Positions 16,525 to 25,536 of a stretch of 64,000 nucleotides of DNA are shown piece by piece. This DNA is from JANYHF01 sp031367715 (GTDB lineage Bacteria > Pseudomonadota > Alphaproteobacteria > Rhizobiales > Hyphomicrobiaceae): assembly GCA_031367715.1 (NCBI GenBank), contig JANLQJ010000084.1:4641-68640 (forward strand), given 5' to 3'. Each line of letters begins with the position of its first letter. Position 1 is the first letter of the stretch. The translations under genes were made by a program, and so were the position numbers. A model generated the notes under the pieces. It did no database searches. It worked only from the letters and a program-made list of their open reading frames with translations, and had not been told where the DNA came from.

Positions 16525-16917
16525 CTACCGTCCAGGCGGGCATTGCGATGCCATTTTTTCCATCGCCTGATAGTAGGGGTGGCTGGCATCGCCGCGTTCG
16601 TCCTCGGCCAGATCGAATTCAGCATCGACGGCCGATTTCAAGTCCGCCGGCAGCTTGGCCATCGCGGCTCCGACGGTTGCCTCGGTTGCTGCCGGATTGT
16701 TCGAATCGGTTTCGCCGCCAGCGACCTTGGCCAAGTCCTTCATCATGCTGCAGAGGGCCGCGACCTTGGCGGGATCGGCCGCGGCGGCGTTGAACGTGTC
16801 GATTGCGGTCTCGATGCTGTTTGGCACCTGCGCCGCCTTGACGCTGCTGACAGCAGGCGCCAACAGCGACAAGGCGACGATGCTTGCCGCCAGGGCGAAC
16901 CGCTTTGCCGAGTGCAT
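16525..16917 (-). CDS. Small secreted protein of unknown function
   Basis: A 130-residue protein starting with a clear Sec signal peptide (MHSAKRFALAASIVALSLLAPAVSSVKA, cleavage probably after AxA). The mature part is Ala/Asp/Glu-rich and helical, with two cysteines (in ALCSMMKDLAK and near the end in SQCPPGR) that could form a disulfide in the periplasm. I do not recognise the family. The start chosen has AGAGGT about 6 nt upstream (minus strand); an in-frame start 13 codons earlier would add a charged, unsignal-like leader. Confidence 0.65.
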   Translation of the reverse strand: MHSAKRFALAASIVALSLLAPAVSSVKAAQVPNSIETAIDTFNAAAADPAKVAALCSMMKDLAKVAGGETDSNNPAATEATVGAAMAKLPADLKSAVDAEFDLAEDERGDASHPYYQAMEKMASQCPPGR

Positions 16918-17045
16918 TGCCGACCTCTTTTGCTTCGGGGTGCTTTTCATGGCCATTGCGCGGTGGTTGCCGATTGACGCAAACTCGATGCATTGCCAAT
17001 TCCAGCGCAGCGCGCGCGCCAGCGCAACTGAACATGGGACTGATG

Positions 17046-18650
17046 ATGAACACTCACGGCAAGGCCGTCGCCTGGAGCTGGATCGACGCGCAACAGCCGG
17101 CCTGGTCGGATTGGACCCAGACCATCTGGGAGTTTGGCGAGACGGCCTGGCGCGAATACTTGTCAGCTGACTTCTACGTCGCGCTTCTGCGCCGCGAAGG
17201 CTTCGAGGTCGAGGTGGGGTCAGGCGGCATGCCGACGGCGTTCTGCGCCATCTGGGAGAACCGTTCGGTGGGATCGGTGGCCGGCCCTACCATCGGCGGC
17301 TATGCCGAGTACGACGCGGTGCCGGGGAACTGCCAGGCCGCCGATTTCGTCCGCCGGCCGCGGGACGGATTGTCGGCTCAGGCGGGTGGCCACACCGATC
17401 CGCATTCAGCGCTCGGCATGGGATCGCTGGTAGGTTTCCTCGCCGCCAAGCATGTGATGCAGGCGCTCGGGTTAGCCGGCCGGCTGAAATTCATGGGCGA
17501 ACCGGCCGAAAAAGTGCGTGGCTCCAAGCCCATTCACGCCGCCAAGGGTTACTACGACGACATGGCAGCGGCGATCTCCTTCCACCCGTTTTACATGCTT
17601 CCGCTCTGCAACACGGTCCGCTGGGACACCCATTGCGGGGCGGCCTTCGCGCCGATCTACAGCTTCACTTGTGACCAACCCGAAACATGGTTATCGGGCG
17701 GCGGCGCCCCGCAGCCGATCCCGGAATATCACTCGGTCGCCCGCGTGCCGGGCGCCAACGATGCCGTCATTCACATGTACCAGTTTGGCAAGACGTTGAA
17801 GGAACATGTGGTGTCGTCGGGCATGAGCTGGTCGATGAACGAGGCGATCTTGACGCTCGGCCAGGCGACGGCGGACAACCTGCCCGCGAGCCTTGCCGAG
17901 ATCATGTACATGGCCCGCGTGCCGACGATCGCCATGGGGGAACGCGTGGTGGCGGCACTTGATCACTTTGCCGCAACGGCGGCGCAATTGGCGCACTGCA
18001 ACTGGCAACGCGGTTGGGTATGCAAGTCGCGCCCCGGATTGGCGAACCATGCCCTGGCGCGGCTCACTTTCAACAATCTGAAGGCTGCCGGCCCGCCCGT
18101 CTGGGACGGCGAGGGGCTGCGGGTTGCGCAAAAAATGCAGGTGGCGCTGGGCCATGCGCCGATGGATGCACCCTATCTGGATGAGATCGGCACGCTGATC
18201 GAACCCGAAGAGGCCGAGCGGCGACTGCGTCTTCTGATCCCGCCGAGCCAGACGCATTTCACCTCCGACGACTACACCGACTATTGCTGGCAGACGCCGA
18301 CGGTGCGGCTCTACATCGGCCGTCCGGCCATCAAGGCGCCACCGGGAGGCAACCCGGTTCCCGATTGGGCGATGAACGCGCTTGGCGGCATGGCGGCGGC
18401 CATCGACCCGATGACGCGCACGGCCGGCCGGACGATTGCCGCGACCATCCTCGATCTTGTGAGCAATCCCGTGCATCTGGCTGCGGCGCGCGCCGAATTC
18501 GTCGAACGAACGGGCGGAGGCATTGGCGGCTCGAACTGGCTGGCGCCGTTGTGCGACTATCCGGCGCCTATCAACTATCGTTGGCCGGAATATGTCACGA
18601 CGCCGCGTGGCAAGCGCGAGTGGGTGATGCCGGTCCGCGATGGACGGTAG
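17046..18650 (+). CDS. M20-family amidohydrolase/peptidase, divergent AbgB-like clade
   Basis: A protein of about 534 residues related to AbgB (p-aminobenzoyl-glutamate hydrolase subunit B). The matching blocks are GGYAEYDAVPG, GHTDPHSALGMGSL, KFMGEPAEKVRGSKPIHAAKGYYDD, ISFHPF and NEAILTLGQATADNLP. Two expected metal-site features differ from AbgB: the GCGH motif is replaced by TDPH, so Asp stands for the Cys ligand, and the catalytic Glu-Glu pair is Glu-Lys. The substrate is therefore uncertain. ATGs at 17034, 17043 and 17046 compete; 17046 has GGGA at 17036-17039 with good spacing. It lies alone on the plus strand within the cob locus. Confidence 0.75.
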   Translation: MNTHGKAVAWSWIDAQQPAWSDWTQTIWEFGETAWREYLSADFYVALLRREGFEVEVGSGGMPTAFCAIWENRSVGSVAGPTIGGYAEYDAVPGNCQAADFVRRPRDGLSAQAGGHTDPHSALGMGSLVGFLAAKHVMQALGLAGRLKFMGEPAEKVRGSKPIHAAKGYYDDMAAAISFHPFYMLPLCNTVRWDTHCGAAFAPIYSFTCDQPETWLSGGGAPQPIPEYHSVARVPGANDAVIHMYQFGKTLKEHVVSSGMSWSMNEAILTLGQATADNLPASLAEIMYMARVPTIAMGERVVAALDHFAATAAQLAHCNWQRGWVCKSRPGLANHALARLTFNNLKAAGPPVWDGEGLRVAQKMQVALGHAPMDAPYLDEIGTLIEPEEAERRLRLLIPPSQTHFTSDDYTDYCWQTPTVRLYIGRPAIKAPPGGNPVPDWAMNALGGMAAAIDPMTRTAGRTIAATILDLVSNPVHLAAARAEFVERTGGGIGGSNWLAPLCDYPAPINYRWPEYVTTPRGKREWVMPVRDGR

Positions 18651-18658
18651 CGCCACGA

Positions 18659-19318
18659 TCAGCGAGCGTCGGTAACCGGGCCGAACAGCGCACTGGTCGC
18701 TTCGCCGGTCTGGTCGTTGTCGTTGAAGACGGCGATGAAATCGAGCGGGCCGGGCTCGGTCTTGAAAATGCGTCGATAGTCGGCGGCAACATCGCGGGTA
18801 TCGTCCTGCCAGGTGCCGACTGCGGCCGCTCCGTGCAGCTGGACATAGGCGAGACTGTTGAAACGCCTGGACCGCACGATTGTACCGTCAGCGACCGGCG
18901 TTGCCGACCATGTATACGCAAGCGTCGGCACGTCCCGGTTCAGCCAGGACGGCTCGCCGAACACAAAAAACACTGTCGCGCCGGTGTCCTCCTTAGCCAG
19001 CACACGTAGATCGGCGGCCGCGGCCAGGTGGTCGACGCGCCAGCGCCAACGCACATGCGTCAGCGACGTGCCATTGATTGTCACCCGCTGATAGAGGCCC
19101 GATGCCGACCCGTGCGGTGTGCTGCGCAGCATGCGGCCATCGGGGCCCTGTTCGACGGCAAAGTCGTTGTGACCCTTGAAGTCCATGCGTTCGGCGGTTT
19201 TCAGCATGGCGGCGGGATCGGCGAGCAGCTGGCCAGCATGCGCAACGGAATGTAACAGCAAACGACCGACCGGCAGCAACGCCAGGATCGCGCGGACGCG
19301 TCGATGAGATCGGGTCAT
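18659..19318 (-). CDS. DUF3047 family exported protein
   Basis: A 219-residue protein with an N-terminal hydrophobic signal (MTRSHRRVRAILALLPVGRLLL...HA). Recognisable DUF3047 features follow: GSASGLYQRVTI, HVRWRWRVD, DTGATVFFVFGEPSW, LAYTWSATPVADGTIVRS and a C-terminal FIAVFNDNDQTGEATSALFG. The domain looks like an all-beta, carbohydrate-binding-like fold, but no function is established. It starts 18 bp after cbiD on the same strand, so it is probably cotranscribed with it. Confidence 0.8.
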   Translation of the reverse strand: MTRSHRRVRAILALLPVGRLLLHSVAHAGQLLADPAAMLKTAERMDFKGHNDFAVEQGPDGRMLRSTPHGSASGLYQRVTINGTSLTHVRWRWRVDHLAAAADLRVLAKEDTGATVFFVFGEPSWLNRDVPTLAYTWSATPVADGTIVRSRRFNSLAYVQLHGAAAVGTWQDDTRDVAADYRRIFKTEPGPLDFIAVFNDNDQTGEATSALFGPVTDAR

Positions 19319-19336
19319 GACCAGAACGTTCCCCAG

Positions 19337-20428
19337 CTATCCCTTGGCTTGCGCCAACAATTGGCCTTGCCTGTCAAACACCACGATGTCGATCGAAATG
19401 TCGGCGCCTCGGACTGCCGGCCGGGCGGTCGCCAGGGCCCGCGCCGCGATCGCCGCAGCAAGGTCCACCCCAGCAGCCCGCGAAATCTCAAGCACTTCCA
19501 GCGCGGAGTTGGCAGTTGCCGCCTTGGCTGCCGCCGCGCTGCTTGCGCCCGCCTCGGCCAACCATCCCGCCAGCAGCGCCATATCGATCTCGCCGCGCCG
19601 CGAATGCAGATCCAGCCGGCCCTGCGCCAGTTTAACCATCTTGGCGAAGCCGCCGGCTATGGTCACGCGCGGCACCGGATGCATGCGGAGATATTTCAGC
19701 ATGCCACCGACGAAATCGCCCATGTCTATCAATGCTGTTTCGGGGAGCCGATAGAGTTTGGCCACCGCGGCTTCCGAGGTCGCGCCGGTGGCGCCCGCCA
19801 CATGACTTAGGCCGGCGGCGCGAGCCACATCGATGCCGCGATAGATGGAATGGATCCAGGCGGCGCAGGAATACGGCACCACAATGCCGGTGGTGCCGAG
19901 AATCGAAATGCCGCCGAGAATGCCGAGCCGGCCGTTCAGCGTTTTCTTGGCGATCTCCTCCCCGCCGGGGACGGAGATTTCCACGATGATGTCGCCCGCT
20001 TGGTTGTGCGCGGCCGCGGCCTCGGCGATGGCGGCAGCGATCATCTGGCGCGGGATCGGGTTGATGGCGGGTTCGCCGACCTGGAGGGGCAACCCAGGCT
20101 TGGTTACGGTGCCCACACCAGAACCGGCGCGGAATGTGATGCCAGAGCTTGCCGGCCCCGGCCGTACAGTGGCGATAATCAGTGCGCCATGGGTGACATC
20201 GGGATCGTCGCCGGCGTCCTTCACCACACCGGCGCTTGCCCAGCCGTCACCTGCCTGCATCGTTGCCAGTGCAAATTCGGGACGGTCACCGCTCGGCAGC
20301 GCCACCGACACGACCGCCGGAAACTCGCCGCCCCACAGTGCCTCGGTCGCACCGCGCGCGGCTGCCGCCGCGCAAGTGCCGGTGGTCCAACCGCGCTTCA
20401 GGGGGTGAACAGGAGGGGGTGCGTCCAT
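19337..20428 (-). CDS. cbiD: CbiD-type precorrin-5 C1-methyltransferase
   Basis: A 363-residue protein of the CbiD family (cobalt-precorrin-5B C1-methyltransferase). Signatures are LKRGWTTGTCAAAAARGA at the N-terminus, DAGDDPDVTHG, RAGSGVGTVTKPGL, NGRLGILGGISILGTTGIVVPYS, and MGDFVGGMLKYLRMHPVPRVTIAGGFAKMVKLAQGRLDLHS. In the aerobic pathway the equivalent step is normally CobF. Here CbiD accompanies CobG and CobN, so it probably methylates the metal-free intermediate. The start is ATG complemented at 20426-20428. Divergent from cobB by 58 bp. Confidence 0.93.
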   Translation of the reverse strand: MDAPPPVHPLKRGWTTGTCAAAAARGATEALWGGEFPAVVSVALPSGDRPEFALATMQAGDGWASAGVVKDAGDDPDVTHGALIIATVRPGPASSGITFRAGSGVGTVTKPGLPLQVGEPAINPIPRQMIAAAIAEAAAAHNQAGDIIVEISVPGGEEIAKKTLNGRLGILGGISILGTTGIVVPYSCAAWIHSIYRGIDVARAAGLSHVAGATGATSEAAVAKLYRLPETALIDMGDFVGGMLKYLRMHPVPRVTIAGGFAKMVKLAQGRLDLHSRRGEIDMALLAGWLAEAGASSAAAAKAATANSALEVLEISRAAGVDLAAAIAARALATARPAVRGADISIDIVVFDRQGQLLAQAKG

Positions 20429-20486
20429 GGCGCGGAACCTATAACAGTTGCCGGCGAACGCCAATTCCTGCTGCTTGGACAAACAT

Positions 20487-21818
20487 ATGCCGCTTCAACC
20501 GACCCCAGGCCTGATCATCGCCGCGCCCCGCTCGGGCGGCGGCAAGACCACGCTGACGCTCGGCGTGTTGGCGGCGCTGACGGCAACGGGGAGCAAAGTG
20601 CAGCCGTTCAAATGTGGGCCGGACTATATCGATCCGGCGTTTCATTCGGCCGCTGCCGGGCGCAACAGCGTTAATCTCGACAGCTGGGCGATGCGGCGCC
20701 AAACCATAAATCATCTCATTGCGGAGCATCTGCCCGGTGCCGACCTGGCGATCTGCGAAGGCGTCATGGGGCTGTTCGATGGCGTTGCAACCAAGGGCGC
20801 ATGGGGCACGGGTGCGACCGCCGATATCGCTGCTGCAACCGGCTGGCCGGTGGTGTTGGTGCTGGATGTAAGTGGTCAAGCCCAGTCAGCCGCGGCGATA
20901 GCCATGGGCTGCCAGGTTTACCGAGAGGACGTCGGCGTTGCCGCAGTGATCCTCAACCGCGTCGGCAGCGAGCGGCACCGGCGGCTGACGGCGGGAGCGA
21001 TCGAAGCGGCTGGTTTTCCAGTTCTGGGAGCACTTCCACGCGATGCTAGCGTCACGCTGCCAGAGCGACATCTCGGATTGGTGCAGGCCGAAGAAACGGC
21101 TGGCCTGACAACTCGATTATCGGCAATCGGAGCGTTTGTTGCTCAGCACGTCGACCTCGCGGCACTGCGTGGTATTGCCAAGCCTTCGAGCGCCGGGTCG
21201 GCTCAGCCTTGCGCGGCGACACTTGCTCCGCCCGGTCAGCGCATCGCGCTTGCTCGCGATGCGGCGTTCTCGTTCGTCTATCCGCACATGCTGTCGACCT
21301 GGCGCGCCACGGGGGCCGAGATTGTCCCGTTTTCGCCGCTTGCAGACGAGGCACCGGACCCGACGGCGGATGCCATCTGGCTGCCCGGTGGCTACCCTGA
21401 GTTGCACGCCGGACGGCTGGCGGCAGCAACGCGGTTTCTGGCCGGGTTGCGCGAAGCGGCGGCGTCCGGCAAAGTCGTTCATGGCGAGTGTGGAGGGTTC
21501 ATGACGCTGGGTGAAGGCCTGGTCGATGCCACTGGCACCCGCCACGCCATGGCTGGCCTGCTCAACCTCGAAACATCCTATGCCGAGCGCAAATTGCATC
21601 TTGGCTATCGGCAGGCGATCCTCGAAGCGGACTGCGCCATCGGCCGGCGCGGGCAGATGATCCGCGGGCACGAATTCCACTACTCCAGAGTGCTCAGCCT
21701 CACCGAAGCCCCACTGGCGGCCATTACCGATCCCGAGGGCACTCCGCAGCCCGAGCGCGGCGCCCGGCGCGGTTCGGTTTCGGGCAGTTTTTTCCACCTG
21801 ATCGATTCTGGCGATTGA
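20487..21818 (+). CDS. cobB: Hydrogenobyrinic acid a,c-diamide synthase CobB
   Basis: A 443-residue glutamine-dependent amidotransferase that amidates the a and c side chains before cobalt insertion. The N-terminal ATP-binding part has the P-loop APRSGGGKTTLTLGV and FKCGPDYIDPAFH; CEGVMGLFDGV follows. The C-terminal type-1 glutaminase-like part has LPGGYPELHA and the nucleophile Cys in VHGECGGFMTLGEGL (about residue 335), with RGHEFHYS near the end. ATG 20487 is chosen because it immediately precedes the family N-terminus. Shares a 58-bp divergent region with cbiD. Confidence 0.94.
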   Translation: MPLQPTPGLIIAAPRSGGGKTTLTLGVLAALTATGSKVQPFKCGPDYIDPAFHSAAAGRNSVNLDSWAMRRQTINHLIAEHLPGADLAICEGVMGLFDGVATKGAWGTGATADIAAATGWPVVLVLDVSGQAQSAAAIAMGCQVYREDVGVAAVILNRVGSERHRRLTAGAIEAAGFPVLGALPRDASVTLPERHLGLVQAEETAGLTTRLSAIGAFVAQHVDLAALRGIAKPSSAGSAQPCAATLAPPGQRIALARDAAFSFVYPHMLSTWRATGAEIVPFSPLADEAPDPTADAIWLPGGYPELHAGRLAAATRFLAGLREAAASGKVVHGECGGFMTLGEGLVDATGTRHAMAGLLNLETSYAERKLHLGYRQAILEADCAIGRRGQMIRGHEFHYSRVLSLTEAPLAAITDPEGTPQPERGARRGSVSGSFFHLIDSGD

Positions 21819-21921
21819 AGCGGCGCTTTCCTCTCCGAATCGAAACGGGGACAGAAAAAACCACCATGACCTTGCCCAAACTTTGCCGCTCATGCGTCAC
21901 GTGCCATGGACAATTGGTAAT

Positions 21922-21950
21922 TTGACCTGAGGAATTGTTCAGTCTCTATG
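21922..21950 (+). promoter_or_regulatory. Possible promoter for the M16 peptidase pair
   Basis: TTGACC at 21922-21927 and TCTATG at 21945-21950 are spaced by 17 bp, about 100 bp upstream of the first peptidase. The -35 is good but the -10 is poor. The rest of the 230-bp gap after cobB shows no gene. Confidence 0.3.
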
Positions 21951-22048
21951 TGCCGGCTTGCGCTATGTGCAACAATGGCTTTCCAAATGCGCATGGCTCC
22001 ATATTCACCGCACCAGACGCCTAGGGTGCCAGCGCCAAAAGAGACGCC

Positions 22049-23419
22049 ATGCGATCGACCGGTTCCCTCCTGCTTTCAACCCTTGTGATCATGATGCTCC
22101 AGGCCACAGCTTCCAATCTCAGCATCGCCGCCGCCCCGCGTGCGGTGGAGTTCAAGCTCGACAACGGTCTGCAAATCGTCGTCATCCCCGACCATCGAGC
22201 GCCCGTGGTGCAGCACATGGTGTGGTATCGGGTCGGTTCGTCCGATGAACCGCGCGGCACCTCGGGCATCGCCCACTTCCTCGAACATCTGATGTTTAAG
22301 GGCACCGAGACCATCGGACCCGGCCAATTCTCCAAAACTATCGCGCGCAACGGCGGCCAGGACAACGCCTTTACTGGTAACGATTCGACTACCTATTTCC
22401 AGTCCGTGGCCAAGGACCGGCTGCCGTTGGTGATGGAGATGGAATCGGACCGCATGGCCAACCTGAAGCTGGCCGTGAAGGACGTTGAAACCGAGCGCAG
22501 CGTCATCCTTGAGGAACGCCGCTCGCGGGTCGAGAACGATCCGGGCTCGCAGCTCGATGAGCAGATGCGCGCCACGCTGTACCAGAATCACCCCTACGGC
22601 ATCCCGGTGATCGGTTGGTTCCACGAGATGGCCAAGCTCAACCGCGAAGACGCCTTCGCCTTCTATCATCGCTATTACGCGCCCAACAACGCCATCCTGG
22701 TGGTGGCCGGCGACGTCGAGCCCGAGGACGTGCTGAAACTCGCCAAGAGCACTTACGGCAAGATCGCAGCCAATCCAGCGACCTTGCGCGCCGATCGTCC
22801 GTCCGAGCCGCCGCCGGTGGCGCCAAAGCGCGTCAACATGGTGGACGAGCGGGCCGGGCAGGCGACGCTGGTGCGTCACTACATTGGGCCGGCCTATGCC
22901 AAGGCGGCTCCGCGCGAGGCCGAGGCGCTCGACCTGCTGATGAAGGTTCTCGGTGGCGGCTCGACCAGCCGGCTATACAAGTCACTGGTGGTCGACCAGA
23001 AGATCGCATCCAGCGCCGAAGGCGGCTATTCCGGAGAGGCGCTTGATAGCGGCCGCATCGCTATCTATGGCGTGGCTGCCGATGGCGTGGCGCTGTCCGA
23101 CCTTGAAGTCGCCATGGACAAGGTCATCGCCGAAGTGGTGACCAATGGCGTGACCGCCAAGGAGTTGGAGACCGCCCGCAACCAATATGTCGCGAGCTAC
23201 GTCTACGAGAGCGACGGTATCGGCGCGCTGGCACGCCGCTACGGCTGGGGCCTGGTCAACGGTCAGTCCATAAAGGACATCGAGGATTGGCCCAATCGGC
23301 TGGCTACGGTGACGGCCGAGGACATCAAGATGGTGGCGGCCAAGTATCTCAATATCAAGGGCTCGGTCACCGGCATGCTTGAGCCGCCGGTAGCCGCCAA
23401 GCTAGCCAAGAAATCCTGA
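22049..23419 (+). CDS. M16 family zinc peptidase, catalytic member of a pair
   Basis: A 456-residue exported insulinase/PqqL-type peptidase. It has an N-terminal signal (residues about 1-28), the inverted zinc motif HxxEH in IAHFLEHLMFKGT (about residues 75-79), and the downstream Glu in ETERSVILEERRSRVEND. Two tandem M16 half-domains are visible; the second contains the substrate-contact R/Y region (LGGGSTSRLYKSLVV). It probably works in the periplasm as a heterodimer with the next gene product, 14 bp downstream. Such pairs degrade periplasmic peptides; the substrate is unknown. Confidence 0.92.
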   Translation: MRSTGSLLLSTLVIMMLQATASNLSIAAAPRAVEFKLDNGLQIVVIPDHRAPVVQHMVWYRVGSSDEPRGTSGIAHFLEHLMFKGTETIGPGQFSKTIARNGGQDNAFTGNDSTTYFQSVAKDRLPLVMEMESDRMANLKLAVKDVETERSVILEERRSRVENDPGSQLDEQMRATLYQNHPYGIPVIGWFHEMAKLNREDAFAFYHRYYAPNNAILVVAGDVEPEDVLKLAKSTYGKIAANPATLRADRPSEPPPVAPKRVNMVDERAGQATLVRHYIGPAYAKAAPREAEALDLLMKVLGGGSTSRLYKSLVVDQKIASSAEGGYSGEALDSGRIAIYGVAADGVALSDLEVAMDKVIAEVVTNGVTAKELETARNQYVASYVYESDGIGALARRYGWGLVNGQSIKDIEDWPNRLATVTAEDIKMVAAKYLNIKGSVTGMLEPPVAAKLAKKS

Positions 23420-23433
23420 GGGGGGCCCCGCGC

Positions 23434-24765
23434 ATGACACGCCTTCCAACCATTTTCGCTGTGCTCGTCGTCACCATCGGCAGTCAATTCAACACGGGTT
23501 CCGCCAACGCCATGAAGATCCAAAGCGTCACCAGCCCTGGCGGCATCCAGGCCTGGCTGGTCGAGGAACACAGCCTGCCACTGATGACCATGCAATATGG
23601 CTTCATGGGCGGCTCGTCGCAGGACCCGACCGACAAGCCGGGCGTTGCAAATTTCATCACGGCCATGCTCGATGAGGGTGCCGGAGACATCAAGTCGGCC
23701 GAGTTCCAAGACCAGATGGAGCAGCTGGCCGCCAAGATGCGCCACGAGGCCAGCCGCGACAGCCTGACCGGTAGCTTCCAGACCCTGACAGTCAACCGCG
23801 AGAAGGCCGGTGATCTGCTGGCGCTTGCGCTCAGCAAGCCGCGTTTCGATGCCGACGCAGTCGAGCGTATCCGCGGCCAGTTGCTGGCCTCGATTTCGTT
23901 TGCCTCCAAGGAGCCGGACAAGGTTGCCGAGGAGGCATGGTTCGCCACCGCATATCCTGGGCATCCCTATGGCCGTCCCGTCGATGGCACGACTGCGGCC
24001 GTGGGCAGCATCAAGCCGGCCGATCTTGAGGCCTATCGGGCGCGCGTGTTTGCCCGCGACAATCTGAAAGTGTCAGTCGTTGGCGATATCGATCCCGCTA
24101 CGCTCGGCGCCTTCCTGGACAAGGCCTTTGGCGGTCTTGCTGCCAAAGGCCAGCTGGCACCAGTCGAACAGACCGACCCCAAAGGCGGGCCGATTGTGCA
24201 ACACATCGAGATGGACATTCCCCAGTCGGTGGCCCAGTTCGGTCAGATCGGCATGGCGCGCAAAGACCCCGATTTTATCGCGGCCTACATCCTTAACTAC
24301 ATCATCGGCGGCGGCGGTTTTGCCTCGCGGTTGATGGACGAGGTGCGCGAGAAACGCGGGCTGGCCTATTCGGTTTACAGCTACATCCAACCGCTGCAAC
24401 GCTCATCGATCTATATGGGGGGCGTCGCGACCAAGACCGATGCCATGGACAAGTCGCTGGAGGTAATCCGCGGCCAGCTTGAGCAGGTCGCCAAGGACGG
24501 CCCCCGGCCCGAGGAACTGGCCGATGCCAAACAGTATCTGACTGGTTCGTACGCCCTCAACTTCACCTCTAGCGGCGCCATCTCCGGCCAGCTGCTGGGT
24601 ATCCAGATGCAGGAGCTTGGCATCGATTATGTCGATACCCGCAACGCCAAGGTCGAGGCCGTCACCATCGATGATCTCAAGCGTGTCGCCAAGAAGCTGC
24701 TGCATCCCGAGCAGTTGATCGTAACGGTGGTCGGCAAAGGCTCTGGCAAGAGCGTTCAGAACTGA
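23434..24765 (+). CDS. M16 family peptidase-like protein, non-catalytic partner
   Basis: A 443-residue exported protein with a signal peptide ending near GSANA. It shares the M16 two-domain fold but lacks HxxEH: the equivalent stretch reads GVANFITAMLDEGAG. The C-terminal half retains the R/Y substrate-binding element (GGGFASRLMDEVREKRGLAYSVYSY). This is the usual pattern for the beta-like subunit of alphaproteobacterial M16 pairs. It lies 14 bp after the catalytic partner. Confidence 0.9.
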   Translation: MTRLPTIFAVLVVTIGSQFNTGSANAMKIQSVTSPGGIQAWLVEEHSLPLMTMQYGFMGGSSQDPTDKPGVANFITAMLDEGAGDIKSAEFQDQMEQLAAKMRHEASRDSLTGSFQTLTVNREKAGDLLALALSKPRFDADAVERIRGQLLASISFASKEPDKVAEEAWFATAYPGHPYGRPVDGTTAAVGSIKPADLEAYRARVFARDNLKVSVVGDIDPATLGAFLDKAFGGLAAKGQLAPVEQTDPKGGPIVQHIEMDIPQSVAQFGQIGMARKDPDFIAAYILNYIIGGGGFASRLMDEVREKRGLAYSVYSYIQPLQRSSIYMGGVATKTDAMDKSLEVIRGQLEQVAKDGPRPEELADAKQYLTGSYALNFTSSGAISGQLLGIQMQELGIDYVDTRNAKVEAVTIDDLKRVAKKLLHPEQLIVTVVGKGSGKSVQN

Positions 24766-24824
24766 CGGGTTTTTTCCTCTCCCCGGTTTGACGTGGAGAG
24801 ACAAGGGTGGCGCCTTAACGGTCC

Positions 24825-25364
24825 CTATTCGAGTGGCAGATCGTCGAGGCGGACGCTCATCTCCGGCGCCGCCTCAGGTACTAGTACCCACTTTCGCAAA
24901 TCCCTGGTACGTACGACGGCCCAAAACGCTTGCCGGGCAGGAGCGCGGTCGCCGACGATCGGACGTGCCAGGGATTTGCGATAGTGGGTACTAGGGTTTG
25001 CGTCGGGGGGAACCTCGACAATCGAGGCATAGCCGGTCGCCGAGGGTTGTTCGTGGACAATGGTGGTTAAAATTTCCGCTTCAATCACCCAATATTCGCG
25101 CACCCCGAACTGGGCATAGTGCTTTGCCTTGAAGCTCAAATCGCGCGACCGGCCGGAACCGGCGATCGCAACCGCGAGCAGCACGCAGGCGCCATTGACC
25201 TCAGACAGCCTGATCTCCGTGGGGTGCAACAGGAAGTCGGGTTGCGGTACATGGTACTTGCTGAGCCGCAGCGACGTTTCTCAGCCGAATTTCAGGTGCG
25301 GCGGCAGGTCGGCCGGGGCACGCATGGGTGCGGCAAGAGATTGCGGGCTGACATGTTTATGCAT
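24825..25364 (-). pseudogene. Uma2 (DUF820) pseudogene with stop, internal deletion and inserted palindrome
   Basis: Read on the minus strand from the ATG at 25362-25364, the frame gives a Uma2-like N-terminus (MHKHVSPQS...ADLPPHLKFG) that ends in a stop at 25281-25283. The same frame then continues with SLRLSKYHVPQPDFLLHPTEIRLSEVNG and LSFKAKHYAQFGVREYWVIEAEI, the middle and end of a PD-(D/E)xK Uma2 endonuclease. About 60-70 residues expected between the two parts are missing. Near the 3' end a 114-bp palindrome adds 38 in-frame codons before the normal end (PEMSVRLDDLPLE). An ATG at 25229 could still express the C-terminal part, but the catalytic core is incomplete. Confidence 0.75.
24881..24994. 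repeat. 114-bp palindromic element inserted in frame in the Uma2 pseudogene
   Basis: The left arm at 24881-24912 (starting CTAGTACCCACTTTCGCAAA) and the right arm at 24963-24994 are reverse complements over 32 bases with 2 mismatches, separated by 50 bp. The length is divisible by three and the Uma2 frame runs through it without a stop. This resembles the palindromic units that insert in frame in genes of Rickettsia and other alphaproteobacteria. I see no second copy in this window. Confidence 0.8.
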
Positions 25365-25536
25365 GCCGCGTTGCCATCATGGCAAAGCACCCTGTGGATA
25401 GCGGTGATGACCTCGCCGCCTGACGCTTTGCGGCCACGGCGCCGGGGCGAATCACCCTAGGGTGTATAATCGGGTGATGTGATCGGCTCGCCCACTGCGA
25501 GGCGTCCGAAACGACCCAAAGGCCACCGGTCTCCAC

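Noticed and set aside
24881..24994. Rho-independent terminator or insertion sequence
   Set aside because: The arms are too far apart (50-bp loop), there is no T tract, and there is no transposase; it fits a small palindromic unit.
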